From CAZLBC01 sp964557575 (GTDB lineage Bacteria > Planctomycetota > Phycisphaerae > SM23-33), in the NCBI GenBank assembly GCA_964557575.1, contig CAZLBC010000002.1, positions 124,001 through 188,000 on the forward strand: DNA of 64,000 bases. The letters are read 5' to 3'. Below, piece by piece: positions 44,530-53,749 of this stretch. The notes under the pieces are model-generated. The model was not told the origin of the DNA and made no database searches. It saw only the letters and a list, made by a program, of their open reading frames with translations. Each line of letters begins with the position of its first letter. Within the stretch, counting starts at the first letter, position 1. The translations under genes were made by a program, and so were the position numbers.

Positions 44530-46314
44530 ATGAGATTTGAAAAAGTGGTGGCAACCTGCCTGGCCGCCGTCGTGTTGACCTGCTCGCCTATGACCCCGGC
44601 GCGGGGAGACGAGCCGGTCCCGCTTCGCGACACGTATTCCGACACCTGGGTCGCCGCCGACGGCCGGGGACGGACGCTGCCCGGGCGGAAAGAGTGCGGT
44701 CCGCCCCGCCAAGAGAAGTACGTCGGCATCTTCTATTTCCTCTGGATGCTGCCGCGGCACCGGAAGGTCTACGACATCACCGAGATCCTCAAGGAGAACC
44801 CGGACAATCCCCGCTGGGGTCCGCGACACGCCTTCCACTGGTGGGGCCGGCCTCACCTCGGCTACTACACCAGCGACGATGCCTTCGTTATCCGCGCGCA
44901 CGCGCAACTGCTCGCGGACGCGGGCGTGGACGCCGTCTTCTTCGACGTCACCAACGCCTTCACGTACCGCCCGCACTACCGGAAGGTCTGCACGGTATAC
45001 CGGGAACTCAGACGGGCGGGGCGGGCCACGCCGCGGGTGGCGTTCCTGACGAATACCCGCAGCGGGGAGGTCGTCCGCCGGCTCTACGATGATTTCTACG
45101 CGAAGGGGGCGTTCCGGGAACTGTGGTTCCGCTGGGACGGCAAGCCGTTGATCCTGGCCAGGCCGGAGGAACTGTCCGCGAAGCTGAAGGCGTTCTTCAC
45201 GGTCCGCCGGTCGTGGGCGTGGTCCCGCGCCCGCTGGTTCGGCGACGGGAAAGACAAGTGGCCGTGGCTGGACAACCACCCCCAGAAACCCGGCTGGCGC
45301 GATGATCCGACACGACCCGAGCAGATCAGCGTCTGCGCCGCCCAGCACCCGATATCGAACATCGGCCGCAGTTACCACGACGGGAAGCAGCCCCCGCCCG
45401 AACGGTTCCGGACGGACGAGGGGCCCTGTTTCGCCGAACAGTGGAAACGGGCCCGCGCGGTCGACCCGGCGCTCATATTCGTGACGGGCTGGAACGAGTG
45501 GATCGCCCAGCGGTTCGTGAAGGAGGGGAAGCGGGGGCCGCGGCGGATGCTCGGGCGGGAACTGACGGAGGGCGACACGTACTTCGTCGACCAGTATAAC
45601 CGTGAGTACAGCCGCGATATCGAGCCGATGGCGGGCGGTCACGGCGACAACTATTACTACCAGATGGTCGCCAATATCCGCCGGTTCAAGGGTGTCCGCG
45701 CCGCGCCGCGGCCGTCGCCGCCGGTGACCGTGACGATGAACACCGACTTCGCGCAGTGGGAGGATGTCCGCCCGGAATACCGCGACGATCTCGGCGATAC
45801 CGTCCACCGCGACCACAGGGGCTACGGCGACGCGGGCCGGCAGGTCAACCGCTCCGGCCGCAACGATATCGTCGCGGCGAAGGTGGCCCGCGATCAGGAC
45901 CATCTGTATTTCTACGTGCGCACCGCCGCACCGATGACTTCCCCGGCGGGCCGGCACTGGATGCTGCTTTTGCTCGACACGAACGGCAACCACACCGATG
46001 GCTGGTGCGGCTACGACTTTGTCGTCAATCGCACGATCGAGGGCGAAGATGCGTGGCTGGAGCGGTCCGCGGGGGGGTGGGAGTGGAAGCGGGTCGCGAA
46101 GATACGCGGCGCGGGGAAGGGCGCCGCGTTTCACCTGCGGATACCCCGCCAACTGCTGGGGCTCGGCGGCGGGGCGGACATGACGGTGGATTTCAAGTGG
46201 GCCGACAACATCCCCGATCCGCCCGACCCCCTGGACTTCATCGACCGGGGCGACGCCGCCCCCAACGGCCGGTTCAACTACCGCTACCGGGTCGGAAAGG
46301 ACGACCGATCATGA
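44530..46314 (+). CDS. Secreted GH99-like/glycoside-hydrolase-like protein
   Basis: 594 residues with signal peptide (VVATCLAAVVLTCSPMTPARG). YVGIFYFLWMLPRHRKVYDI, HAQLLADAGVDAVFFDVTNA and FVTGWNEWIAQRF outline a TIM-barrel of the type grouped with GH99/GH71-like proteins in Planctomycetota; the acidic residues in FDVTNA and GWNEW are candidate catalytic groups. Residues about 400-594 form a second domain similar to CBM9/DOMON (FAQWEDVRPEYRDDLGDT; NDIVAAKVARDQDHLYFYV), which often binds sugars. Likely an extracellular glycosidase acting on mannan- or other complex glycans, by family analogy only. Confidence 0.8.
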   Translation: MRFEKVVATCLAAVVLTCSPMTPARGDEPVPLRDTYSDTWVAADGRGRTLPGRKECGPPRQEKYVGIFYFLWMLPRHRKVYDITEILKENPDNPRWGPRHAFHWWGRPHLGYYTSDDAFVIRAHAQLLADAGVDAVFFDVTNAFTYRPHYRKVCTVYRELRRAGRATPRVAFLTNTRSGEVVRRLYDDFYAKGAFRELWFRWDGKPLILARPEELSAKLKAFFTVRRSWAWSRARWFGDGKDKWPWLDNHPQKPGWRDDPTRPEQISVCAAQHPISNIGRSYHDGKQPPPERFRTDEGPCFAEQWKRARAVDPALIFVTGWNEWIAQRFVKEGKRGPRRMLGRELTEGDTYFVDQYNREYSRDIEPMAGGHGDNYYYQMVANIRRFKGVRAAPRPSPPVTVTMNTDFAQWEDVRPEYRDDLGDTVHRDHRGYGDAGRQVNRSGRNDIVAAKVARDQDHLYFYVRTAAPMTSPAGRHWMLLLLDTNGNHTDGWCGYDFVVNRTIEGEDAWLERSAGGWEWKRVAKIRGAGKGAAFHLRIPRQLLGLGGGADMTVDFKWADNIPDPPDPLDFIDRGDAAPNGRFNYRYRVGKDDRS

Positions 46315-46388
46315 GGGTCGCGGCGCATGCATTTTTTTCAAAAAAGGGGTTTCCTTGTTCTTGCATCGGGAGCGGTGAAGGGGTAACA

Positions 46389-46402
46389 TTCTATATATAG
46401 AA
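46389..46402. promoter_or_regulatory. 14-bp palindrome upstream of the IclR gene
   Basis: TTCTATATATAGAA is a perfect 14-bp palindrome ending 26 bp before the regulator's start, inside an AT-rich stretch. IclR-family regulators often bind palindromes at their own promoters, so autoregulation is plausible. Confidence 0.5.
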
Positions 46403-46428
46403 CATAATACTATAAATGGGACAACGAC

Positions 46429-47250
46429 ATGAAAGCGTCCCGCGGCAACGGCACATCGAATCACAAGGTTCCGAACCTCGAACGGGCCCTCGTCATCCTG
46501 GAATACCTGGTGGCCCATCCGCGGCCTTTCGGCCTCAGCGAACTTGCCGGCGAGCTGGCATTTCCCAAGAACAGCGTGTACCGGATCATGAACACGCTCC
46601 GCGCGTACGGCTACGTCGACCGCGACGAGGAAACGCTCCGTTACACCGTGACAAAGAAGCTCTTTTCCATGGCATACGGCACGATTCACCAGAAGAACCT
46701 CATGGAAAATTCAATGGACGTCATGCGCGACCTCCGCGACGAGATCGGCGAGACCGTGGTGATCAGTATCATGGACGGTGCCGAAGGCCTGGTTCTCGAG
46801 CAGGTACAGGGTGTTCATTCCTTCCGTTTCGTCTGCGATCCCGGAACCCGGCAGGTTCCCCACACGTCGGCATCCTGCAAGGCCGTCCTCGCCTTTATGC
46901 CGGACGAACTGCGGGACGGCATAATCGATGCCATCGATTTCAGGCCGTACACGGCACAGACCGTCACGGACCGCGGGGCGTTCGAAGAGGAACTCCAAGA
47001 GATAGGGCGGCGGGGATACGCCGTCGATTGCGGCGAGTTCCAGGACGGCGTGCACTGCGTGGCGGTTCCGGTCCTGGACCGGCGGGGACACCCCGTGGCG
47101 GCGATAACCGTTACCGGTCCGTCGAACCGGATGCCGGTGTCGTCGTTCGCGGAGATCGGCGCGGCCGCCATGCGGCACACGGCCCGTATTTCGACCCGGA
47201 ACGGTCACGGTCTTCAACCCGAGAATGTTTTTTCCGCGAGTACTACATGA
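46429..47250 (+). CDS. IclR-family transcriptional regulator
   Basis: 273 residues. Residues 16-80 make a winged helix-turn-helix (LERALVILEYLVAHPRPFGL; LAFPKNSVYRIMNTLRAYGY), and residues 95-255 the IclR effector-binding GAF-like domain (GLVLEQVQG; PHTSASCKAVLAFMPDELRD; GRRGYAVDCGEFQDGVHCVA; VPVLDRRGHPVAAITVTGPS). Family members respond to small carbon metabolites or sugar-derived acids. It ends 16 bp before the large NPCBM/SUMF1-like gene and is probably its regulator or cotranscribed with it. Confidence 0.93.
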   Translation: MKASRGNGTSNHKVPNLERALVILEYLVAHPRPFGLSELAGELAFPKNSVYRIMNTLRAYGYVDRDEETLRYTVTKKLFSMAYGTIHQKNLMENSMDVMRDLRDEIGETVVISIMDGAEGLVLEQVQGVHSFRFVCDPGTRQVPHTSASCKAVLAFMPDELRDGIIDAIDFRPYTAQTVTDRGAFEEELQEIGRRGYAVDCGEFQDGVHCVAVPVLDRRGHPVAAITVTGPSNRMPVSSFAEIGAAAMRHTARISTRNGHGLQPENVFSASTT

Positions 47251-47266
47251 CAGGGAGTCAGTTCGA

Positions 47267-50200
47267 ATGAATGCGAAAACGACGCTGTCGACACTGGTTT
47301 TTTTCACGGCGTTCCTGGCCGCGGCCGGGCCCGGCGTTGCCGAGAAAGACGCGGGCGGCTTCACGCCGGTGACCACGAAGGAGCTGCGCGGCGGGCAGAC
47401 GCCCGTCAAGCTGAGCGTCGACGTCTCCGGGCTCGACCAGCTCTGGCTGCTGGCCACCGCGGGGAATGACGACTATCACCACGACCGGGCGGTCTGGGCC
47501 GACCCGGTACTGGTGGACACGGAAGGCCGCCGGGTCGAACTCGGGACGCTGAAACCGGCATCGGTGAAGGTCGGCTGGGGCACCCTGCTGGTCGACAAGG
47601 CCCTCGGCGGCGGTCCGCTGCGGATCGGCAAAAAGAAATTCAAGAAGGGCTTCTGGGCGCACGCGCCCAGCGCCCTGCAGTTCGCGCTGGACGGCAAGTA
47701 CAAGACGTTCGCGGCCTGGGTCGGTATCGGGGGCGGGGCCAGGAAAAACGGCAGCAGCGTGTTCCGCGTGCTCAAGGCGTACGACAAGAAGGGCATGCAG
47801 CAGTACCCGAACGGCAAAAAGGCCGCGGGGCCCGCCGGCGGGTCGGACCCGGTGGCGGTGGACGTCGAGGCCCTCGAAAGAGCGATCAGGGACCTGACCG
47901 AGACCTTCGGCGAGAAGTACCCGAAGGGAAAAGCATTTCTCGACCGGCTCGAGGAACTCCGGGAAGCGCCGGAAGGCGCGGCGCGGGCCAAAGACCTTCG
48001 CGCGCTCCGCGCGGAGGCCCTGACGGCCAATCCGCTCCTGGATTTCGAGAAGCTGCTGGTCATCCGCCGCAAGGCGAACAACCTGGGCATGCCGTGCAAC
48101 TGGCAGAGCAACTCCAGTATCCGGAAGACCGGCTACGACAACGAGATCGCGACCCTCTCGCCCGTCGCCCCGGGGGGAACGCCGACGACGCTGTTCCGTC
48201 CCGACAAGGGGGAATTCGTAGGCGACGTGGCGCTGGACTACGACGCGACGAAGATGCTGTTCTCGATGCCGTCGAACGGCGGGAAGGGGCCGTGGCAGGT
48301 GTTCGAGATCAACGCCGACGGGACCGGACGCCGGCAGGTGACGACGACCGAGAATCCCCAGGTCAACAACTACGACGCCTGCTACCTGCCCGACGGGAAC
48401 ATCCTGTTCTGTTCGACCGCGCCGTGCGTGGCCGTTCCCTGCGTCAGGGGCAGCGCCCCGGTCGCCACGCTCCACCGCTGCGGACCGAACGGCGAGAACA
48501 TGCGGCAGCTCGCCTTCGACCAGGATCATAGCTGGTGCCCGGTTATCATGGCCAACGGCACCGTCCTCTACGAGCGGTGGGAGTATACCGACCTGCCCCA
48601 CTCCAACTCCCGGATACTCTTTACCATGAATCCCGACGGGACCAACCAGCGATCATTCTACGGGAGCAACTCGTACTGGCCCAACTCGGTCTTTTACGCC
48701 CGCCCCGTCCCGGGCAGTTCCACGGTCTTCGCCGGCATCGTTACCGGCCATCACGGCCCGCGGCGGGTCGGCGAGCTGGTGATCTTCGATGCCGCCCGGG
48801 GAAGCACCGAGGCGGAAGGGGCGGTCCAGAAGATACCGGGATACGGCAAGAAGGTCGAGGCGGTCATCGCGGACCGGCTGACCGGCGGTTCCTGGCCGAA
48901 ATTCCTGCACCCCTGGCCCCTGAGCGAGAAGTACTACCTGGTGTCCATGAAGCCCTCCGGCAGGGGGCTGTGGGGGATCTACCTGGTCGATGTCTTCGAC
49001 AACATGCTGCTGCTGGCCGAGGAGTCCGGCTACGCCATGCTCGAGCCCGTCCCGCTCCGCCCGCGGCCCGCCCCGCCGGTGATTCCCGATCGCAGAGACC
49101 CCGCGCGGGACGACGCGGAGATTTTCGTCTCGGACATCTACTTCGGGCCCGGCCTCGAGGGCATACCCCGCGGGGAGGTGAAGAAACTGCGGCTTTATAC
49201 CTACACCTACGGCTACCCCGGCGTCGGCGGCCTCTACGGCTCGATCGGTATGGACGGCCCGTGGGACATGCGCCGGACCATCGGGACGGTGCCGGTGTAC
49301 GAGGACGGATCGGCCTCCTTCCGGGTGCCGGCGAACACGCCGGTCGCCATCCAGCCGCTGGACGCCGAGGGCAAGGCCATGCAGATCATGCGGAGCTGGT
49401 TTACGGCGATGCCCGGCGAGCGGCTCTCCTGCGCCGGCTGCCACGAGAATCCCAACGACGCCGTGCCGCCCAAGAACACGATCGCTTCCAACCGGCCGCC
49501 GGCGGCGATCACCCCCTGGCGGGGGCCGGGCCGCAACTACGAGTTTCAGCGCGAGCTGCAGCCCGTCCTCGACAAGTACTGCGTCGGCTGCCACGACGGC
49601 CGGGAAGAAATGGCCGGCAAAAAGCTGCCGGACCTGCGGGGCACGAAGATGATCTCCGGCTGGAAGACCCGGATGGACGGAAACACCGGCACGGGGACCG
49701 GGGGCAAGTTCTCGGTCTCCTACGCCGCCCTGCACCGCTACGTCCGGCGGCCGGGGATCGAGAGCCCGATCCACCTGATGACGCCCATGGAGTTTCACGC
49801 CGACACCACCGAACTGGTCCAGATGCTGATGAAGGGCCACCACAAGGTCCGGCTCGACGACGAGGCGTGGGACCGGCTGATCACCTGGATCGATTTCAAC
49901 GCGCCCTACCACGGGCGCTGGTCGACGCTGGTCGGCAAGAAGGCGGTGAAGAAGGAGCGGCAGCGGGCCGAGCTCCGCAAGCGCTACGCCGGCGTCGACG
50001 AGGACCACGAGCACCTGCCTCCCGAGCGGGAACGTACGATAACACCGGTCGTGCCCGAGAATGCCCTGTCCCGGCCCCCGGCGCGGGCAATCGACCTGCC
50101 GGGGTGGCCGCTGAAAGACCCGGCCGCGGTCGCCGGGCGGCGCCCCCCCAAAACCGCGGACCTGGGTGACGGCGTGAAAATGGAGCTGGTGTACGTTCCC

Positions 50201-50989
50201 GCGGGTACGTTCATCATGGGCTCGGTAAAGGGGTATCTCGACGAGATGCCCCGGGCGCCGGTCGAAATCGACAAGGGATTCTGGATGGGGACCTGCGAGG
50301 TCACCAACGAGCAGTTCCGCCGGTTCGACCCGGACCACGACAGCCGCACCGAGGACCGCCACGGCTACCAGTTCGGCATTCCCGGCTACGAGGTCGACCG
50401 GCCCGGCCAGCCGGCGGTCCGCCTCTCCTGGCGGCAGGCGATGGGTTTCTGCAACTGGCTGAAGGCGCAGACCGGCTGGAACGTCACCCTCCCCACCGAG
50501 GCCCAGTGGGAGTGGGCCTGCCGCGCCGGGACGGATACCGATTTCTGGTTCGGGGACCGCGATACCGACTTCTCGAAATGCGCCAACATGGGCGACAGCA
50601 CCCTGTCGCTCTACTCGGGCAACCCGTACAAGGTTGACCCCCGCAAGGCCGCCTACGGCAACCCCGAGAACATCTACGATAACTGGGTCCCGCAGGACGC
50701 CCGGTTCGACGACGGCGGCTTCGTCTCCGTCGAGGTCGGCCGGTATCGGCCGAACCCCTGGGGACTGCGCGACATGCACGGCAATGTCGCCGAGTGGACG
50801 CGGTCGCTCTACCTGCCCTATCCCTACGACGGGGGCGACCGGAACCGCGAGGACGCCGGCGGAAAGCGGGTGGTCCGCGGCGGCTCCTGGTATGACCGCC
50901 CCAAACGGTGCACCGCGAGTTACCGCTTCGGGTACCGGGATTACCAGCAGGTCTTCAACGTGGGCTTCCGGGTCGTCGTGGAGGAATAG
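47267..50989 (+). CDS. NPCBM/propeller/haem/SUMF1-like multidomain protein
   Basis: 1240 residues from the ATG at 47267 (GGGAG upstream; an earlier frame to 47225 lies within the regulator's end). Signal peptide LSTLVFFTAFLAAAGPGVAE. Domains in order: NPCBM-like sugar-binding (residues about 40-175; FWAHAPSALQFALDGKYKTF); a propeller resembling the hydrazine-synthase alpha-type middle domain (FVGDVALDYDATKMLFSMPS; QVFEINADGTGRRQVTT); two haem c sites CAGCH and CVGCH; and a C-terminal SUMF1/FGE-like domain (YVPAGTFIMGS; CEVTNEQFRRFDP; LPTEAQWEWACRAGT; NPWGLRDMHGNVAEWTRS). Of the two catalytic cysteines of true formylglycine enzymes only one comparable Cys is seen near RGGSWYDRPKRC, so sulfatase activation is doubtful. 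Probably an extracytoplasmic redox or binding protein. Confidence 0.88.
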   Translation: MNAKTTLSTLVFFTAFLAAAGPGVAEKDAGGFTPVTTKELRGGQTPVKLSVDVSGLDQLWLLATAGNDDYHHDRAVWADPVLVDTEGRRVELGTLKPASVKVGWGTLLVDKALGGGPLRIGKKKFKKGFWAHAPSALQFALDGKYKTFAAWVGIGGGARKNGSSVFRVLKAYDKKGMQQYPNGKKAAGPAGGSDPVAVDVEALERAIRDLTETFGEKYPKGKAFLDRLEELREAPEGAARAKDLRALRAEALTANPLLDFEKLLVIRRKANNLGMPCNWQSNSSIRKTGYDNEIATLSPVAPGGTPTTLFRPDKGEFVGDVALDYDATKMLFSMPSNGGKGPWQVFEINADGTGRRQVTTTENPQVNNYDACYLPDGNILFCSTAPCVAVPCVRGSAPVATLHRCGPNGENMRQLAFDQDHSWCPVIMANGTVLYERWEYTDLPHSNSRILFTMNPDGTNQRSFYGSNSYWPNSVFYARPVPGSSTVFAGIVTGHHGPRRVGELVIFDAARGSTEAEGAVQKIPGYGKKVEAVIADRLTGGSWPKFLHPWPLSEKYYLVSMKPSGRGLWGIYLVDVFDNMLLLAEESGYAMLEPVPLRPRPAPPVIPDRRDPARDDAEIFVSDIYFGPGLEGIPRGEVKKLRLYTYTYGYPGVGGLYGSIGMDGPWDMRRTIGTVPVYEDGSASFRVPANTPVAIQPLDAEGKAMQIMRSWFTAMPGERLSCAGCHENPNDAVPPKNTIASNRPPAAITPWRGPGRNYEFQRELQPVLDKYCVGCHDGREEMAGKKLPDLRGTKMISGWKTRMDGNTGTGTGGKFSVSYAALHRYVRRPGIESPIHLMTPMEFHADTTELVQMLMKGHHKVRLDDEAWDRLITWIDFNAPYHGRWSTLVGKKAVKKERQRAELRKRYAGVDEDHEHLPPERERTITPVVPENALSRPPARAIDLPGWPLKDPAAVAGRRPPKTADLGDGVKMELVYVPAGTFIMGSVKGYLDEMPRAPVEIDKGFWMGTCEVTNEQFRRFDPDHDSRTEDRHGYQFGIPGYEVDRPGQPAVRLSWRQAMGFCNWLKAQTGWNVTLPTEAQWEWACRAGTDTDFWFGDRDTDFSKCANMGDSTLSLYSGNPYKVDPRKAAYGNPENIYDNWVPQDARFDDGGFVSVEVGRYRPNPWGLRDMHGNVAEWTRSLYLPYPYDGGDRNREDAGGKRVVRGGSWYDRPKRCTASYRFGYRDYQQVFNVGFRVVVEE

Positions 50990-51705
50990 TGTTTCCCGCG
51001 GCCGCCGGCGGCTTCAGGATCTTCGGGGCCCCTCACCTGGCGGTGATGGCCCTGGTCGTCCTGTCCGCCGTCCTCCTGTCGGTTCTGTGCCGGCGATACC
51101 CGAAGGCCGGCCGGGCCGCCTGCATCGCCTTCGCGATCCTCCTGGTCGGCAACGACGTGGCGTACATGATCCACGGGGCGTTCGTGACGGACCTCCCCGG
51201 TTTCCTGCGGGACCGGCTGCCGCTCCACGTCTGCGATATCGCGGTCTACCTCCTCCTGATTACCTTCCTGACCGGCAACCGGCGGATCTACGAGCCGGCG
51301 TGGTTCTGGGCGACGGCGGGGACCGTCAACGCGATCATCACCCCCGACCTGCAGAAGGCCTTTCCCGACTACTACTTCTTCCACTACTTCGTCGCCCACG
51401 GCGGCGTGGTCGCCGGGGCCCTGGCCGCGACGTTCGGGCTGCGGATGCGGCCGTCGCGGGGGAGCGTGCTGCGGGTCTTCGCCGTCTCCAACCTGTGCCT
51501 GGTCCCCATCGCCCTGTTCAACTGGCTTGCGGGCGCCAACTACATGTTCCTCTGCGTCCCGCCGGAGACCCTCTCGCCCTTCATCTTCCTGCCCTGGCCG
51601 TGGTACCTGCTCGTCCTCGAGGGCGTCGGGCTGCTGCTGCTGTATGCCGTCTACCTGCCGTTCCCCCTCGCCGACCGCCTGCGGGGCGCAGCGGAAGGCG
51701 CGTAG
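50989..51705 (+). CDS. TIGR02206-type integral membrane protein
   Basis: 238 residues from a GTG at 50989 that overlaps the preceding TAG by one base. Six hydrophobic stretches are visible. RLPLHVCDIAVYLLLI, PAWFWATAGTVNAIITPDLQ, FHYFVAHGGVVAGALAATFG and NWLAGANYMFLC are the signature of the TIGR02206/YwaF membrane family. Function unknown in the family. Overlap with the upstream gene suggests the same transcript. Confidence 0.85.
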   Translation: MFPAAAGGFRIFGAPHLAVMALVVLSAVLLSVLCRRYPKAGRAACIAFAILLVGNDVAYMIHGAFVTDLPGFLRDRLPLHVCDIAVYLLLITFLTGNRRIYEPAWFWATAGTVNAIITPDLQKAFPDYYFFHYFVAHGGVVAGALAATFGLRMRPSRGSVLRVFAVSNLCLVPIALFNWLAGANYMFLCVPPETLSPFIFLPWPWYLLVLEGVGLLLLYAVYLPFPLADRLRGAAEGA

Positions 51706-51854
51706 CGTAGGTCGCCCCTGGTAACGCACAAAGCGTCATGCACGGTATGCGCGAAAAACAGCGAACGAGGTCTGCGAGGAGCACACAGTATATCCTATAG
51801 TATAATAGAAGCAGCATGTCGCCCGTCACCACACATACATACGAAGGAATTGAC

Positions 51855-52838
51855 ATGAGCAATGAAGGAATGGCCCTGGCAACCGCCATGGAAAAATGCC
51901 GCCGGATTCGCAGCGAACTCGACCGGGTTCTCGTCGGCCAGGACGACGTCAAGGACCGGCTGCTGGCCTGCTTTATCTCAGGGGGACACGCGCTGATACA
52001 GGGCGTGCCGGGAACGGGCAAGACGCTCCTGGCGATGGCCCTCTCGCGCCTGTCCCAGTGCTCGTTCGACCGCATACAGTTCACGCCGGAGGTCAGCCCC
52101 GCGGAGTTGCTCGGCAGGAGCGTCTACAGCGAGGAACTCCAGGATTACCAGTTTCACGCGGGACCGATATTCACGGATATCTTCATGGGCGACGAGATAA
52201 ACCGCACCCCGCCCCAGACACAGGCCGCGCTGCTGGAGGCGATGCAGGAACGGGCCGTATCGATCGGGGGCGAACAGCGTGCATTGTCCAAAATATTTTT
52301 CGTTATGGCCACGCAGAATCCCCTCGAGTACGAGGCTACCTACCCGCTGCCCGAGGCCCAGTGCGACCGCTTCCAGATGCAGATCGACATCAATTTCTCC
52401 CGGAAAGAGGAGGAGCGGGCGATCATCGATGCCTACGCCGACGGCAGCCGCCTCCACGAACAGGTCCTGGCGACGCTGGAACCGGTCATGTCCCTGTCCG
52501 AGATTCACGACGTTCGCCGCCTGGTGAAGACCGAAATCGCCATCAGCGACCAGTTGCGTGATGTCATCGCCCAGGTCGTCGAAACGACCCGCGAGGACGG
52601 TGAAGTGCGGATGGGGGCCAGTACGCGCGGTTCCATTGCCATGCTGGACAGCGCCCGCGCGTTCGCCCTCCTGCGCGGACGCGAGCACGTCGACGCGAAG
52701 GACCTGGCCGATACCATCGTGCCGACCCTGGTGCATCGCGTGGTGATGGTCGGCGATGCCGGTCCCCGGCCGTTTCTCCGGCGTATTGCGCGGTCCGTGG
52801 CGAACAACGAGCCGTTTCATTGCCGGCAGCGAGAGTAG
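51855..52838 (+). CDS. MoxR-type AAA+ ATPase
   Basis: 327 residues from the ATG at 51855 with GAAGGAATT upstream; a 13-residue longer frame from 51816 lacks a site. Walker A GVPGTGKT, Walker B IFMGDEINR, sensor ATQNPLEYEATYPLPEAQ and the C-terminal lid (GASTRGSIAMLDSARAFALL) are all present. MoxR ATPases act with DUF58 and VWA-domain proteins as metal-insertion or chaperone complexes, but none follows here: the next gene is on the other strand, 7 bp away. A TATAAT lies at 51801-51806, 54 bp upstream of the start. Confidence 0.93.
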   Translation: MSNEGMALATAMEKCRRIRSELDRVLVGQDDVKDRLLACFISGGHALIQGVPGTGKTLLAMALSRLSQCSFDRIQFTPEVSPAELLGRSVYSEELQDYQFHAGPIFTDIFMGDEINRTPPQTQAALLEAMQERAVSIGGEQRALSKIFFVMATQNPLEYEATYPLPEAQCDRFQMQIDINFSRKEEERAIIDAYADGSRLHEQVLATLEPVMSLSEIHDVRRLVKTEIAISDQLRDVIAQVVETTREDGEVRMGASTRGSIAMLDSARAFALLRGREHVDAKDLADTIVPTLVHRVVMVGDAGPRPFLRRIARSVANNEPFHCRQRE

Positions 52839-52845
52839 CGGCCGA

Positions 52846-53250
52846 TCAGGGTTCCTGCGGTTCGGGCCGGAGCAGGAGCCCCGGGACCGCGCTGAAGTGC
52901 CGATCGAACGTAACCAGGAACGATCCCGACTGCTTCGCGTGCGCGGCTATCCACACATCATTGATAGGCAGGGGGGTGCCCGCCTTCGCAAGCCGGTGTT
53001 GTATCTCGCCGAAAATCTCGGCGGTCATCGTATCGGCCGGCATGATCCTGACCGTGCTGCGGCCGAGAAATTCCCTGAGCATAGTCTCGTTTTCGCCGCG
53101 CCGGTCGCCGCCGCGGAAACCCGCATGCAGTTCACCGAGGACGAATATCGAAAGGTACACCGTTTCGGCCCCGGCAAGGACGTCCAGGATCCGGCGGTCG
53201 CCGCGAAGCAGGCCGGTGTAGGCATTGGTGTCGAGCAGGATTTTCTTCAT
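52846..53250 (-). CDS. VapC-like PIN toxin
   Basis: 134 residues. KKILLDTNAYTGLLRGD gives the first Asp of the PIN active site, LSIFVLGELHAGFRGG the Glu, and PLPINDVWIAAHAKQSG plus LVTFDRHFSAVPGL the remaining acidic ligands. It should be an RNase. The ATG overlaps the stop of the antitoxin gene (ATGA). Confidence 0.9.
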   Translation of the reverse strand: MKKILLDTNAYTGLLRGDRRILDVLAGAETVYLSIFVLGELHAGFRGGDRRGENETMLREFLGRSTVRIMPADTMTAEIFGEIQHRLAKAGTPLPINDVWIAAHAKQSGSFLVTFDRHFSAVPGLLLRPEPQEP

Positions 53251-53504
53251 TGCCAGTCGCCCTCGTCGACCCGGTCGAACGCTTCGGTGTGCCGGCGAAA
53301 GGACGCGAGGTCCTCATCGTTCCACGCGCCGCAGAATTGCTCGAACTCCTCCCGATGAACGGACTCGTCGGGCGGCCTGACGCCGACGGCCTCGGCGAGC
53401 AGCCGCTTGACAACACGGTTCATGCTGATCCCCTCTTCCTTCGCGCGCGCGGCGATCAGGTCGGCCAGTTGATCGTCCAGGTTGTGTATCGACAGTGATT
53501 TCAT
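53247..53504 (-). CDS. Ribbon-helix-helix antitoxin, VapB/FitA-like
   Basis: 85 residues. The N-terminal MKSLSIHNLDDQLADLIAAR and EEGISMNRVVKRLLAEAVGV form a ribbon-helix-helix DNA-binding domain; the acidic C-terminal tail (EEFEQFCGAWNDEDLASF) is the usual toxin-binding segment. ATG preceded by ACGGAGAAGTCC. It precedes and overlaps the PIN toxin gene. Confidence 0.88.
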   Translation of the reverse strand: MKSLSIHNLDDQLADLIAARAKEEGISMNRVVKRLLAEAVGVRPPDESVHREEFEQFCGAWNDEDLASFRRHTEAFDRVDEGDWQ

Positions 53505-53538
53505 GGACTTCTCCGTAAATCTTATTGTGTTTTATACA

Positions 53539-53565
53539 ATTCATTATATACCTCATATTATGAAT
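53539..53565 (-). promoter_or_regulatory. Operator-like inverted repeat of the minus-strand VapBC
   Basis: ATTCATTATAT and ATATTATGAAT are inverted repeats (10 of 11 positions pair) separated by five bases, 35 bp upstream of the antitoxin start. A minus-strand TATAAT lies at 53543-53548, so the repeat overlaps the likely promoter, as expected for autoregulation. Confidence 0.6.
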
Positions 53566-53749
53566 CATTACAACAAAATTATGGTTTATACACCGACGGC
53601 AGTATCATACCGCCGGGTCCCGGTGATATAAAACCAAAGGCCACTGCGCGGCGGCATTGTCGTCATATTTCCCGAATATTGACGTTGGCCGGCGGACTCG
53701 AGGGCCGGTACAATGAGTATGCCGGGCCGCCGGGGGGCAGCACCCCGGC

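Noticed and set aside
46416..47270. Second plus-strand frame over the IclR gene
   Set aside because: Out of frame with the clear helix-turn-helix protein; Arg-rich product.
48653..50779. 708-codon minus-strand frame antisense to the NPCBM/SUMF1-like gene
   Set aside because: Shadow; the haem and SUMF1-like motifs fix the plus strand.
47267..50989. Active formylglycine-generating enzyme for the sulfatase
   Set aside because: Only one cysteine is found where true enzymes have two, and the genes are 23 kb apart.
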